Source: Phoenix dactylifera (taxonomy: Eukaryota > Streptophyta > Magnoliopsida > Arecales > Arecaceae). Taken from it: a stretch of DNA of 64,000 nucleotides. A program made the position numbers and the translations under genes. The notes beneath the pieces are model-generated. The model saw nothing but the letters and a program-made list of their open reading frames with translations. It was not told the DNA's origin and made no database searches. The stretch lies in assembly GCF_009389715.1 (NCBI RefSeq), contig NC_052404.1, positions 9,618,480 to 9,682,479 on the forward strand. The letters run 5' to 3'. Positions 23,301 to 35,530 of this stretch are shown piece by piece. Position 1 is the first letter of the stretch, and each line of letters starts with the position of its first letter.

Positions 23301-26220
23301 TGACAGACCTGTCTCCTGATGATAGCTCTGGTAGATAATCGTCTTAACAAGATGGTCTGAATTTTATGTCTGTCAGGACTATAGGAGATCAAATTTTAAT
23401 TCTACCATTTCATGGGCAGTTGGCTTCATGATAAGTATTTTTTGAGGTGTGCTAAGACATAAAATTTTAGTCTTTTAGACATTCAAATATTATTCTATTA
23501 TACTGACCTTGTTCGGGGCTTTTCCTGTTTCTCTTTATGAGTATGAAGTTCCCATAGGTATTCTTCTTCTGTATAGTTTTTGTATGCATATGATCCAATT
23601 GTTGTGTTGATATGGAAAGATTCAAGGAAAAAACAACTTGTTTGCATACCATTTCTTATTGAAATGTAATTTCTATTGGTTAAAAGGAAATGAATAACAG
23701 AAGACTTTTTCTAACCTCATATGCTTTTCCCTGCTGACTTTCTTGATGCTGGTATCATCTGTAACAGGAATGTTCAGAATGCAACCATACGGAAACTTCA
23801 GCAGATAGGCAGCAAAGACAAAAAAAAACAACATAAAAATGGAGAAAATCTGCCGGAAGTTTTCAGTTCACCGACACCAGCACATGAAAGCAGACAGCAT
23901 AAAGATGGACAGAATCGGGCAAAAGATTTTGCTTCACCAGCATCAGCACCATCTCCTGTGTCTTCAAAGCTGCAGTTGTCACCATTCATGTCACGTTTCT
24001 TCCCCCCGTCCTACCCACCAGGAATTTCACAATCACCAATGACATCAACACCATCAATCTCCATTCCACCATCTCCATTTAGTCAATTTCCAACACTTGC
24101 GCCCTCACCTTCACCTTCACCAGCTATTGAGCCACCATCCTCAATACCAGAGCATCAGCGCAACTTTGATGCAGCACCACCTTCTAGCTCTGTTCCAAAT
24201 CCCTCTTCCTCTGTGAGTCCTTCACCATCAGCTGCAGTAGATACAGTAAAACATGCAACTTCCTGGACCATCTATGTGTCAATAGCAGGAGCAGTTTCCT
24301 TTCTTGCAATATGTGCAGTGTATGTTCTTTGCTGCCGAGTCAACAAGGTTGTCACCGTCAAACCTTGGGCAACAGGCTTAAGCGGACAGTTGCAGAAAGC
24401 ATTTGTGACAGGTTTGCATCCCCTCAGACTGTACATTTGATATTATTTTATCTTTCACTTGCATTTTTGTTGAGTTACAGTATTGGTTTGCATTGCAGGT
24501 GTACCAAAACTCAAACGAGCAGAACTGGAAATAGCTTGTGAAGACTTCAGCAATATAATTGGCTCTTTACCAGATTGCATGTTATACAAGGGAACATTGT
24601 CAAGTGGAGTTGAAATAGCAGTGATATCTAGTGCAGTTACATCTGCAAAGGATTGGTCAAAACCGTCGGAGTCCCAATTCCGGAAGAAGGTAAAGTTCAA
24701 CTGAGATTTTTTTCCTTGCACAAACCTTTAAACTTAGCATTTGTTCCTGAAACACTGGGAGTTGGTTGTGTCTTCAGATCATGACACTGTCGAAAGTGAA
24801 TCACAAGAATTTTGTGAACTTGCTTGGGTATTGTGAAGAAAGACAGCCTTTCACCAGGATGATGGTGTTTGAGTATGCTCCAAACGGAACACTTTTCGAG
24901 CATCTGCATAGTAAGTATTTTGTTTAACCATAAGCTATACTAGAATGGAATATCATAAGTAATTATTTTTCCTATTGTTTTAATAGTTCTATACTACCTG
25001 AACAGCGTCACACATTTAACTGTCTGATCTGGATTTTAAATATCATACAGGGCCATTCTAGCATGACCATGATATCAATATATGATGCATTTCAAGATCT
25101 TGTCACCAGCTTAGTGACACAGCAAATTCACCAAGAATACTTTATTTCTGTATTTCATGCTACCCTTGTCTTCTACAATGAACTGCTATTTGGTTTAAAT
25201 TTTGCTATCTACTTGAGATGTGCAACTGCGATAGTGTCTGATATGAAACATGAAACATGGCTATTCTAACGACGCACACATGATAACTATATGTAATGAA
25301 CCTAAAACTTAGGTAATTGGTATACTGGCATGAAATGTAATAACAATGCCTTCTTGCTGACCTCGTTTTCTCTGACGAATCTGATCACTAAGCTAGTAAG
25401 CAATTCATTGTGGTGAAGCAGCTTGTTCTATATAGGTTATGTGTTGGATGCTTTGCAGCCTGTATGATAGCTGCAAAGGACATGGTTCGTCACATGAATG
25501 TCGAAGGCATCCAAAACTCCAATTGTGGAATCTTTAATAATTGCATATCTTCAATTTGCTCTGCAGATCCTTTTTTTCCAGTTATTTGGAGGCTTGGCCT
25601 GATGTTGTATCTTGGTGACCTTTGCAGTTAAAGAAGCAGAGCATTTGGACTGGGCTATGCGGCTAAGGATAGCCATGGGAATAGCATACTGTCTAGAGCA
25701 CATGCATCAGCTTAACCCCCCTTTCATTCTCAGAAATCTGGACTCAACTACCATCTATCTTACCGATGATTATGCTGCCAAGATCTCAGATCTTGGATTT
25801 TGGAATGAAGCAAAGGGAACCGAGCCAGTGCCTGAAAATTCAAGTCCCTTGGCACCATTGTCGGACCTAAAGAGCATCATGTACAGTTTTGGTGTAATAC
25901 TGTTGGAGATATTATCTGGCAGACTTCCATTTTCTGAGGATGGCTCACTAGAAAAATGGGCTTCATGTTATTTAAATGGGGAGAAGCCCCTTAAAGATAT
26001 GATTGATCCAAGCCTTGTATCTTTTCATGAAGAAAGTGTCAGCGCACTGCATGAGGTGATACGATCCTGCACTAATCCAGAGCCAAATGAGCAACTGACA
26101 ATGGCAGAGGTGGCAAGCCGATTGAGAGACATCACGGCAATGCCACCAGATGGAGCAACTCCAAAAGTGTCACCATTGTGGTGGGCTGAGCTCGAGATTA
26201 TTGCTTCAGAGGCTAACTGA
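17342..26220 (+). CDS. LRR receptor-like pseudokinase, MRH1/MALE DISCOVERER type (9 exons)
   Basis: Exons are 17342-17438, 17519-17654, 20335-20406, 21675-21818, 21901-22020, 23768-24411, 24499-24689, 24778-24910 and 25628-26220. All introns are GT-AG and the phases join into 709 residues. In order: a signal peptide (1-28); an LRR cap with ALLRFRERV and [11 protein letters not shown]; short LRRs to about residue 190; a Pro/Ser-rich stretch (~215-350); one membrane helix (~354-377); and a kinase-like domain (~410-690). Family landmarks are [36 protein letters not shown] and SPLWWAE. The beta-3 lysine is missing (VEIAVIS, ~440), HRD is replaced by LRN (~547), and DFG is DLG (567-569). It is therefore probably catalytically dead. 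Relatives act in root-hair growth and pollen-tube guidance; this gene's role is inferred. Confidence 0.93.
19481..19876. mobile_element. ~396-bp foldback MITE, copy 2, in intron 2
   Basis: The ends are imperfect inverted repeats (agatgtctacactcaagtgg versus the complement of ccactcgactag-type sequence at the right end, closing with agtctacatct). Interior motifs gcatcaagtggtc and gatcacttgatacataggc pair with each other, and the order matches copy 1 at 10739-11133. It lies in the 2.7-kb second intron of the receptor-like gene. Confidence 0.72.
19815..20190 (+). repeat. Two tandem copies of a ~187-bp unit
   Basis: Units start at 19815 and 20002 with gtataacatatatttgat. Both contain agccaagtctac, the ttgattccca motif and ggagttgttttgctgtt. 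Unit 1 begins inside the MITE's right end, so unit 2 carries a second stub of that MITE. The duplication therefore happened after MITE insertion. Confidence 0.85.
20650..20840. repeat. GGTAC-rich repeat in intron 3
   Basis: Short motifs ggtatgg, ggtac and ggtacgg recur on both strands in this intron segment, and its edges (gttcgtcgttttga and aatcttgttttgaag) are partly complementary. It resembles a degraded MITE and is related in composition to 21205-21345. No TSD was fixed. Confidence 0.4.
21205..21345. repeat. Second GGTACC-rich, inverted-repeat-like element in intron 3
   Basis: The left edge tttgccgtctcggtac is roughly complementary to the right edge ggtaccggtacggtatggca. The interior is rich in ggtac and gtacc. 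It is probably the same family as 20650-20840. Confidence 0.4.
22553..23125. mobile_element. TIR-bounded element carrying a ~340-bp CTTT-type tract, intron 5
   Basis: The left edge tcaaggttttaaagtag is matched by the complement of the right edge ctcaaaaccttgctttaaa. Just inside both edges is GC-rich sequence with cccgg and gggacc/ggtccc motifs. The centre (about 22666-23005) is an almost pure pyrimidine strand of cttt/ttcc units. Its translated frames are low-complexity artefacts. The element sits in the fifth intron of the receptor-like gene. Confidence 0.55.
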
Positions 26221-26467
26221 AATCGAAAAAGTTAGCCTTGTTTGTGTGTAGATATTCTTTTGTTTCGTTTATTCTTTTTTTTAATTATTTTTTCTTTCAA
26301 AAACTCTGTGTTAGCTGTTTGTATCTAATGGCATGGCAGACATATGTACAGGCTAGAAATAGGGGGAGTTGGCTGCGGTTTGTTATAGTGTGTTTACTGT
26401 GCAAAGATGGGGCTTGTTCATATCTCTGGAGAATGCTTTGGATTGGTATGGATATTGCTCGTGGAAT

Positions 26468-26473
26468 GAATAA
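26468..26473 (+). terminator. Candidate polyadenylation signal AATAAA
   Basis: AATAAA occurs about 250 bases downstream of the receptor-like gene's stop codon, in a T-rich context typical of plant 3' ends. Confidence 0.4.
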
Positions 26474-26479
26474 AAGAGG

Positions 26480-27109
26480 GAAATTTTAGTTTGGCTTCTC
26501 TTTTGCCATTTCAGGTGAAGACTTGCTGATTGTAATTATCATGATGATTCTTGACGGTGTAACTGCGAAAGTTGTGCAAAAGAATGATCCTTTTCTTCCT
26601 GTGTTTCAAAAATGAGTAATTTTCCTTCTTAGAAGAGCGTTCTTTTCTTAAATGATTACTAGCCTGTTCTTCAGCCTCTCCTCCCTTGGTGGTTTCTCTG
26701 TTGCACTCTAATTACACCTCGCATGATCCCATCTCCCCTAGCAAGAAACTCATGAAGTCACCTGGAAAGGGCAAAAAAATGCAGCCTTTTCTCTTTGCAT
26801 ACCATTAAACTTACTGTACCAAAAACATACCATTAAACTTCCTATCCCATCCATTATCCCCATCAGCCTTTCTTAAAAGTTAGAACCCATGTTCTACTGA
26901 CAAGTGGTGCCGTGTGCTTTAAACTACTTTTCTTCTTTCCCGGAGGCTTTTTGATTACATTTCACTATCTTATGAAAAATTGAAATTTAAGCTGTTAAAT
27001 GAGATTGTTTCATGCTCACTTTTCCTTTTTTTAAAAAACTATTTTCTATTCCTGAGATGTTAACCACTTCCTTCTAGACTCATTGTCTTGTGCTCTATGA
27101 TATGCCTAT
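26480..27109. other. Intergenic spacer, nothing recognised
   Basis: Lies between the receptor-like gene's 3' end and the LINE. It is T-rich with a short repeated accattaaact motif near 26805-26840, and no gene was seen. Confidence 0.4.
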
Positions 27110-29285
27110 GGGGAGTGGGTGCTGGAGGCCTATGTTCCGGCCCTGGTGCTCAGCCAATCTCCCACCTTTTCTTTATAGATGATTGCCTTCTACTGGCTAG
27201 AGCTTGGTATGGGGATGCTATTGTTCTTTGGAGGATTTTGGAGGACAACTGTCGGGCTTCGGGTTAGAGGGTGAACCTCCAAAAATCAACAGTTGCTTTC
27301 AGCCAAGGACTGCGGTGCAGATGCGACAGAAGATTAGGGGGATTCTGGGCATGAGGGAGCAGGATGGGCCGTGGACCTATTTGGGATTTTCGATTACTAG
27401 GAGGTTGCGTATCTCGAACTGTCAAGATGTGGTGCACCGGGTGCAGCAGAGATTGGAGGATTGGAGAGCGGCATCGCTCTCCATGATGGGGAGGGTGACC
27501 CTGGTTAGTTCTGTACTTTTCTCCATGCCTGTCTACTTGATGTCGAACACCGTTGTCTCCAAGACGGTGTTGATGAGGATTAAGAGGCTTGAGCGGAGCT
27601 TTATCTGGGGGTCGCAGAGTGGTGGCCGGGGGGTTCATCTGGTGGACTGGGAGTCGGTATACCAACCGACTAAGGCGGGGGGGCTGGGTATCTAGTCTCT
27701 ACTGATCAGAAGGGGGGCATTGATTGCTCGGCATGCTGCTAGGGTTATCTTGGAGCCACAGTCTGTTTGGAGTCAGTTGATGGTCGCCCGATATGGCCCT
27801 GTTGGGAGTAGTGGGATCCCACCAGAGGGTCGGAGGGTGCCACCAGTTGGGCGCAAGATCTGTAGGTACATGCCTTTGGTCCTATCGAGATGCAGGTGGT
27901 TGATCGGTGATGGTCAGAGGGTGGATGTGATGGGGGATGTTGGGTGGAGGAGCTCCCGCTGCTGCGTTGGCCGACCCTAGTCAGTGTTGAGGTCATGGAG
28001 GGACTCCGGATGTGCGACCTTCTTCTCCCGGGCGGTGCGGGCTGGGATACTCGCCGGATCGATCAGTTGTTTGGGGAGCCACATGTGGAGCGGATTCAGA
28101 CGCTCTCAGCTCCGGGGCACCTTTGCCTCGACGTCACGGTGTGGAGCTCGTCCTGCAGGGCTAGAGTTAGGATGGCTGACGTTTGTCGTGCTGTCCAGGG
28201 TGGAGGGCAATTGGGGGTGGATCTCGGCTGGATCTAACGATTTGGGCTGCACCCCAGAGTAGCCTTATTCCTCTGGAAGGTTGTCTGGAGCAGGCTACTG
28301 ATGAGATTGCTGCTGTGCGAGAGGGGGATGGGTATCCACCTCAGTGCCCGAGGTGTCAGACTGATGAGTCGTTGGACCATGCTATCTTCCAATGCCACCA
28401 AGCTAGGATGATCTGGATGATGGCAAGTTTCCCATGGACTTATGGCACCACATGGCGGCCTTTCTTCAGGTTCTTCAATGCTTAGCGACGGCCTTGCAGT
28501 CCAGACCGGAGGTAGTGCAGGCGACCTATATTGCCTATTAGATCTGGTTAGCGAGGAATACATGGACCTTTGGCGAGAGGAGCCCCACACTCAGGGCGAC
28601 AGTGGAGAGGGCGCGGATGCTGGCAGTGGAGGCCTCTCAGACGATCTGATCGGATAGACCTTTGACAGCTCGGAACATCTGGAGATCTATAACTGCTTGT
28701 AGAGCGCCTCGTATGGTGTTTTTCACCTGGAAGCGTCCACCTTCGAGTTTCCTCAAGGTCAATTTCGATGGATGCATCTTGCAGAGTGGCAGGTGTGGAG
28801 GTGCGGGCTTCGTTGTCGGGTGTCTAGATTCTAGGATGATTGTGGCTGGAGGCTGCCACTTGTTCGATACCTCGGTGTCAGCAACGAAGTTGAGAATGGC
28901 TTGGTCGGGATTGAGCTATGTTTGGCGTGCTTTACTGGGGCAAGAGGTCCTCCTGGAGGGCGACTCTGCGACCGTCATTGGGTGATCTTACAGGCATCGG
29001 GTGGGATTGGCGATTACCACCCACTACTGAGAGACATTCGAGCTATGATTTATGACGGGTTGGTGATTCAAGCGAGACATGTGTTCAGGGAGGCCAATGG
29101 GACCGCGGATTGGATGGCTTCCTTTGTTGCCAACTACTCTAGGGACCATCTATGGGTGGACGAGGCGGAGTTGCTTAAAACTTTTCGTAATGTATTACTT
29201 TTTGATTTTTTTTTTATGTATCCGTACATGTTATGTATGATACCTCCGTTTTAGAAAAAGAAAAAAGAGAGTAAAAAAAAATGGC
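27110..29285 (+). mobile_element. Degenerate LINE (L1-type) with RT, zinc knuckle and RNase H-like tail
   Basis: Near 27160-27195 one frame reads ISHLFFIDDCLLLARA, the reverse transcriptase catalytic FxDD motif. It continues with WTYLGFSI, SLSMMGRVTLV, RSFIWGSQSGG and KAGGLGI. A zinc-binding stretch CPRCQTDESLDHAIFQCH lies near 28345-28400. The RNase H-like tail follows with VNFDGC, TKLRMAW, LLEGDSATVIG, HPLLRDIRAM, VFREANGTADWMASFVA and FRNVLLFDF. Frameshifts and stops break it into several pieces. The 3' end is A-rich at about 29255-29280. It is 5'-truncated: the endonuclease and first half of RT are absent. Confidence 0.9.
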
Positions 29286-30590
29286 GTCTTTCTATGAAAA
29301 ATAGAAAAATAAGAACCGTCAAAAAAAAAACAATTGACGGAGCGCAGGTTCAAACTAGGGACCCTGTGTGCGAGACGAGCATGGTACCGGCACGTAGACA
29401 CAACAAACAAATTTGGCTACATTTTTTTAGACTATAAAAGAACAGAATGTAATAAAAAATTGCCCAGTTTCCTGTAATTTTCCACTCTCTCCAAAACGAG
29501 TTTTTCTAATCATTAGTTGTGCTCTCACGTGAGTCCCCCACCACCCTTGGAGCCATCGACAATAGGTGATTGCTTCGCGCCACCGGACCATTGGCTTTCC
29601 AGCCAGCAAACGGTGCTTTGATAACTCACTAGTGAGGACCCGCCTGCACTGCGACATTTTAATTTCCGAGTCTGTTATTTGCGCACCTGTCTTCGCGATT
29701 TAAGGAGACTCATAATGTGAGATTTTTTTTTATTACTTGTTCTGGCAGGAAAACCAATATTTCAGTCCTCCCTGTCAACCATGGCTGGTGCAGCATGTTC
29801 TGAAATTTTTTTGAGGATTAACATTTGAAAATAATTCACCATCCTTCAATGTTTTAAGTAGAAAAGAGACGATTTGTTCATTAGATTTTATAGAATTGAA
29901 CATAAAGAGCAGAAAATCCTTTCCTAGATCTTGCAATATCAACCATTGATTTAACTTTGTGTTTTGGATTATCAATGACAAGTACACCTCTGTCAAAAGC
30001 CCACCTGCTATAGAGCACCCCAGCATCAAGTCTCCAACGGCTAATCCTGCAAGTGTAGGTTTTCGTATAACCCTGATGACTTTTCTGATTCATCTCCAAG
30101 TAAACAGCTGAGTATTGGGTTTGGGGTTACTTAAATATTGCAAGATGAAACGAAAAGGCAAATAGTCAATCATAAGATTTACATGTAATTTGAAAGGCAC
30201 ATGCATTCCTTGCTTTCAGTAGGAACCCAGGTATCTACTGTAATTTGTATGCCACAAAAATATTTGATCCTAGAAGAACGAAATCAAAATCTTTACTAAC
30301 AAATGATACATGGTTTGTATCCAATGAATTGGACAGCTACTACATTCCAAATGACTGATCGCCACAAAGTAGTGGATGCAATAGTTAAACAACACACTCA
30401 AGAACCACAGCCATCACTATTAACCCTTTTAAGTGGCAAAACATTGCCACTCTATAAGGTCCAAAAAAACCGAACAGCTATCAAAAAACAACACCCTAAG
30501 ACCTTGAGACGACTTCTGTGATCTGAAAGACTATGGTATTGAGTATAACCAGGAAATGGACCAGCATCTTACTGCAAAATAGGCTCCACC
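29286..30590. other. Intergenic region, no supported gene
   Basis: A small palindrome (ccgtcaa ... ttgacgg) lies at about 29317-29340. No protein family was recognised. The part near 30500-30590 probably includes the 3'UTR of the importin gene on the minus strand. Confidence 0.4.
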
Positions 30591-33281
30591 TCAGGAAACC
30601 AACACTCGCGCAATCATCCCTTTAGTCCAAGTTGCAGTCTCCTTCAACTGGTCATCATCAGACTGAAGGCACTCCCCCAAGAAATCAATGTAGAAAGTGC
30701 AGTCTTTGAACAAGACCTTTGTGTTTGGACCGAGTGTATCAGCAAGATCACCCATCGCAGCAACTGCAGCTTTAGTCACTCCCTCATCCCTGAGAAACAG
30801 TCAAAATGATTGCTACATATTATAGAAACCCGAAACAAAATTGTGTTTTAGCACTGCATACCTGTTCATATCTCTGAAGACTACTTCAGTGAACTGCAAC
30901 AGATGGTTTGCATAAGGTATCATCAGCTCTGCCTTGGAATTCTTGAATCCCTGAAGTATACCAGAGTAGGCCTCAAAAATGCCTCGTCTAAGCTGATTCC
31001 CGTAATCCAGCATATCCTCGTCACTAGCATCCAGATGTGCACAGAGCTCTGCAGCTCCTTCAAGCATTGGCAATGCATAGGGAACATATTTCTCAAAATG
31101 CTCGCCAATTGCAAGGGCAATATCACCAAAGCATGAGAATATAGGAGGCTTGACAGATCGATGGAGCATGGAATTAGAGAGGTCCTTAAGAAGTTGACTC
31201 ATAATACCATCACAAAAGGGAAGAACCCTTTCATCCAGGGCACGGCAGATGTCACCAACCACCCCAACTGAGATGGAGCAGACTTGATACTCCTCAAAAT
31301 TTTGCAAGCCCATTTCTAGATACTTATAGAACTCAGGCATGTACTTGGCAAATTCCGGCCCGGTAGCATAAGCAAGGGCCCCAATAGCAAGCATTGCTTC
31401 CTCATGTACAGTAGAACTGCGGCAAGCAAAGACTCGAAGGAACAAGATCATCATCTGATCAGCAGACTGAAGAATTATGGATTTTGTCTCATCCGAGCCA
31501 CTCAGCTTCTGAACTATTACTTGAATAACACCACATAGCAGGGCTTGCAGATCACTTTGTCTTTCCCGGTCATCTGAGGACACTATTTCGAGCTCTAGAG
31601 TCCGGCTTAATCTGTTCATAATTTCATGAAGTAGATGGGCTATCATGTTTGAAGTTTCTGATATATTAGTGGATCTAACTATCTCATTCAAAGTCTCATA
31701 TGCAGAAGATCGAAGCCTAGAATTATTAGTATCTGCACGATCAGCTGTAGAAAGGAGAGCTGAAATAATGTCACCAAGAAAAGGTGTGAACACTGACAAA
31801 TTTGCCCCTGAATCCTCATAACCCTGGGCAAGAAAATAAATGGCTCCACAAACCTTCTCAGCCACATTGGGGATATCTCTGATACTTTCTAACAACACAG
31901 ACATGATACGAGGAAGGTTTGCTGGAGTTATTACTGGGTAAGCACTACTCGTAGAATGCAATATTTCAAAAATCCTTCCAAGAGTCCAGGCTGTCGTGTC
32001 CTTGACATGACTATTTTGGTCTTTCATTGCATTGAGCAAGAAATCCAGGCCAGCATGAACCAGTGGTGTGAGCTTTTCAAGGGATGGACCTTCAAGAATA
32101 GACCCAAATGCAAAAGTGGCAGCCTCACGGCTGCGCCAATCACTCTTTGTTATGTTACTCTCGACAAAAGGCATCACAAGGGGCACAACAGCATCCCCGA
32201 CGGTCCTTGCAACAAGTCCAAGGCACGTCCCACCAGCCATGGACAGATTCCAGATACCATCATCTTGGTCCTGATCCTCCTCTTGCTTCAGCAGTGTTTC
32301 TAACAGCATCGGTACTAACACAGGAAGAGCCTTTTCAATAAAATGAGAATGAACAGAAGAGTTCCCCTCATCAGCTCCGCCATACTCGTCTTGGAGTTCA
32401 ATCTCTTCATCACAGACAGAACTCCAGAATTCAACAGCTTGCAGAGCAACAGGCTCCTCATCTCCACTCACAGCATTAGAGGTCAAAGTGAACAATGCCT
32501 GCATGTATGGCTCAAGAATCTCATAATACATAGAGGCTATAGCAACAAGGCACTCAAAGGCTGCCTGTCTGATCTCCAGCTCTTTAGATACAGCGGTCTC
32601 ACAGACAACTTTCATGATGAAATTCCTCTCCATCTCATTCTCAAAGTTAGTCTGAGCAAATTGAAGAGCATTGTACAGTGCTCTGACAGCAGCAAGTCGG
32701 ACTTCAAAGTTATGCTCTGTCTGATTCATACCCTGAACAACAGCAGTTAGAACAGCATTCACTTGTTCCTGCTCCAAGTCCTGAGGAGATACCTCCTCGC
32801 AGATATACCCCAGTGCCTCCAAGGTTGCTTGTTTCAGAGGAGCAGGTGCCTGCTGCTGGGTCATGTTGTTTAATAACTGCCCGATGAGTTCCTGCCATTC
32901 CCGCCTGGGGATCTCGATAGAAGCAACCTTGGCAATCACTTGCGACGAGGTGTGCCGTGCTTCCGGTACAGATGATCCAAGAGTCCTTAATAAAGATTCC
33001 TTGATTTGGATTTTGATAGAAGAGATCACACTGACCCATCGCTGAGTAAGTTCTTCTTTTCTAATTGAGTCCTTTGCATCTAAGGAATTCTTAAGGATAA
33101 TGCCAGCAAGCCTTCGAGATTCCGGAGGCTTTTGGTCATTTGAGAGCTCAACAGATAATGAAAGGAGGAAATGGGGAAGATTCTGTTCCTGAAACTGCTT
33201 GAGGTTTTCCTCTGCAGCAGTTCGAATCTGCCCATCGGGAGATTGGGCAGATAACAAAATCTGGGTAATCTCCATTGCCAT
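30591..33281 (-). CDS. Importin subunit beta-1 (karyopherin beta)
   Basis: Two coding exons, 33281-30862 and 30789-30591, join in phase across a short GT-AG intron into 872 residues, close to the usual ~870 of plant importin beta-1. The start MAMEITQILLSAQSPD fits the family N-terminus. The importin-beta N-terminal domain spans about residues 24-103 (EENLKQFQEQNLPHFL, RRLAGIILKNSLDAKD). HEAT repeats then run to the end, with HNFEVRLAAVRALYNALQF, the acidic DEEIELQDEY loop, DWRSREAATFAFGSILEG, and a final exon with VTKAAVAAMGDLADTLG. The protein carries importin-alpha/NLS cargo through nuclear pores and releases it on Ran-GTP. The frame is intact with no missing block. An unspliced read-through would add about 16 residues and stop, which is not the family C-terminus. 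Confidence 0.96.
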
Positions 33282-33290
33282 TTCACAAAA

Positions 33291-34165
33291 CTACAAAATA
33301 ATACAGGAACTCTGATTATGGAAACTAAAATTAGCAAAACTCAAATGCATGGTATCTAATTTGCAGAAAACCTACTGATAATTCTTATTGGAAGCATTTA
33401 TCATATTTTACTAACTTACTTGAAAAAGATTCATAAATGACAAAATCAAGCAAAAGCATGGAATTTTCGTAGGCCACTTTCATGTTCTATAACTGTGATA
33501 TGGAATTTCACAACCAAAAGCATATTGAAATTTTCCCAAAATCAAGCAATATGAAATATCCGCAAGGACGGAAATCAATGATATAAATGACAAAATCAGG
33601 AGAAGATATTTCCCTTGTCCAGGAAAAAAGACCTCTATTGCATGAGCCTTTGACAGTTTCGGATAAAAATACCCACTTTATTATTAAAATAAAATGGTGA
33701 GGCAAAAAGAAGGAGAAAGAAGGCACATTGGTGATTCGCAGGATCTTAACGCTAAAAAAAGGGAAGGCGACGGTAAAATTAAAAGGACAGAACTCTTACT
33801 GCCAAGGGCACGAATGATGCCCAGAAAGGAGAAAGAGAACTTATGAAACCAAAACCCTAAACCCCAAACCCTACCATCACACTAGAGCCAAACGCTCCTA
33901 AAAAGCAGATACCAGAATCTAAAATAACAATGCCCAAGACCATCTTAAGATAAAATAATACAAAAAAAGTAACTTAATCCAGAAAATAACACCAGATTGA
34001 TCAAAGACGGAAATGAATCACATGTCAATAGCCGGTACCTTAGCATACAGAAAAGGAAAACATAAAAACCCCTAGAAATCGAAGAAATAAACGAAAGTAC
34101 GGATGAACCCGTATCAGATCTAGGACAAAACTGAAAATCCTGGATCAGAGAGTCGAGAGCAATAC
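33291..34165 (-). other. 5'UTR intron of importin beta-1, with telobox-like motif
   Basis: On the minus strand a donor (CGAG|GTATT at 34166/34165) and acceptor (TTTTGTAG at 33291) would remove 875 bases between a non-coding first exon (34166 to about 34300) and the exon holding the ATG. The intron contains an AAACCCTAAACCCC-type telobox at about 33851-33872. Introns in the leader of housekeeping genes often raise expression. Splicing here is predicted, not shown. Confidence 0.6.
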
Positions 34166-34519
34166 CTCGGATTGGGATCTCCGAAGCGACGAAGTTCCTC
34201 CTCCTCCTCCGCCGGCGAATCGAAGGAAGAAGCGATTTAGGGTTTCGCACCTCTCGGCTCGGCGCACGGGCTCTAAGGAGGAGAAGGATGGGGCTGCGAC
34301 TGAGATCGAAGAGTCGGGGACGATTTTATAAGGGATTTTTGGCCATTTCGAATGGGTCGGAAAAGCGGGAGGCTGTCGTGTGGGAGTCGGAAACCCTAAT
34401 TTTTTGAAATCTGCCAGGTCGCACGTGATTCGAGGCTATTTAGGCATGGAAGGTGTTTGACTTACTGGGCCTGTTTGGAATTTTCATAGTGGGTCTGCTG
34501 AAGCGGCCCATATAGCGCA

Positions 34520-34710
34520 CACGCATATCTATGTATATATATATATATATATCCGTCAATACATACATATGCATGCATGCATATGTATGCACGTATATAT
34601 ATACATACATACATATATATACATACATGTTATACATTTTTTTATACGTATTGTGTATACACAAGCACATGCATACATATGTACATACATATTGACATGA
34701 TACATTAACA
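34520..34710. repeat. AT/ATAC/ATGC-rich microsatellite cluster
   Basis: An (AT)n run at about 34531-34552 is followed by tracts of atacatac and atgcatgc units to about 34700. It is non-coding. Confidence 0.8.
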
Positions 34711-35224
34711 GGGCATGAGTTAATTATTCTTTTATTTTTAAAAAATATGGAGATGTTTCGAAGTTCTGCAGGTTTTGGCTTGGTGTTTCTCACTAAGCTG
34801 TTCCCAATAGAGGTTAGTCATATGTTCTTCAGAAATCTAGCTCCTTTTGCCCAAAACAGATAATGAACTTTTATTTCTAGTGAATGGTTTTTGCTTTCAG
34901 ATTAACTATTGTTACACATTGAAGCAATCCAAGCATGATTAGGCAACGACAGGTGTACAGATGAACTCCTCTTCCCCATTGTAGTATTGTTTTGGCTTGC
35001 AAATGGTTATGCTGAGATGTATACTACTGATGAGAGCGCACAATTATGTTGTTTGCCGTGTTCCTTGATTATTTGATGTGGTGGGCCGACAGAAAAATAA
35101 GCTGAACCCTTCTGTTCCTAAACACTCTTATTAGTTTATATTGCAGAATGTAATTAAAAGAAATATTAGAGGCAATAAAAGATCTTTTTTCTTCGTAACA
35201 ACGGTGATGCTGACTATTTTTATT

Positions 35225-35530
35225 TTATTTTTTTGCTGAAATGGATGATTTATACAATCTTAATATAAATACATCAAAAAAAGTTAAAATACAGCATATC
35301 TTGGAGTGCACTAGACAGCTCACTCCTTCTCAACCCTAAAGATGTTTCCAGAGTGATTGGTCACGTATGAGGCCACCCAGTTTGCAGCCCTGTTGGCCTC
35401 TCTGTAGATATGCATAGCCTGAAAGGCCATCCCATCATAGACCATGGCTTGGATGTTTCGGATTACGAAGTGGCACTCTTCCACACCGCCAGCAGCCTGC
35501 TGAACCCATCCAATGAGCGCACTGCACTAG
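35225..35530 (-). mobile_element. LINE fragment: RNase H-like tail
   Basis: The minus strand reads IGWVQQAAGGVEECHFVIRN (from about 35515), then IQAMVYDGMAFQAMHIYRE and ANRAANWVASYVTNHSG, ending in stops near 35330. This corresponds closely to the tail of the LINE at 27110-29285. It is 5'-truncated and isolated. Confidence 0.8.
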
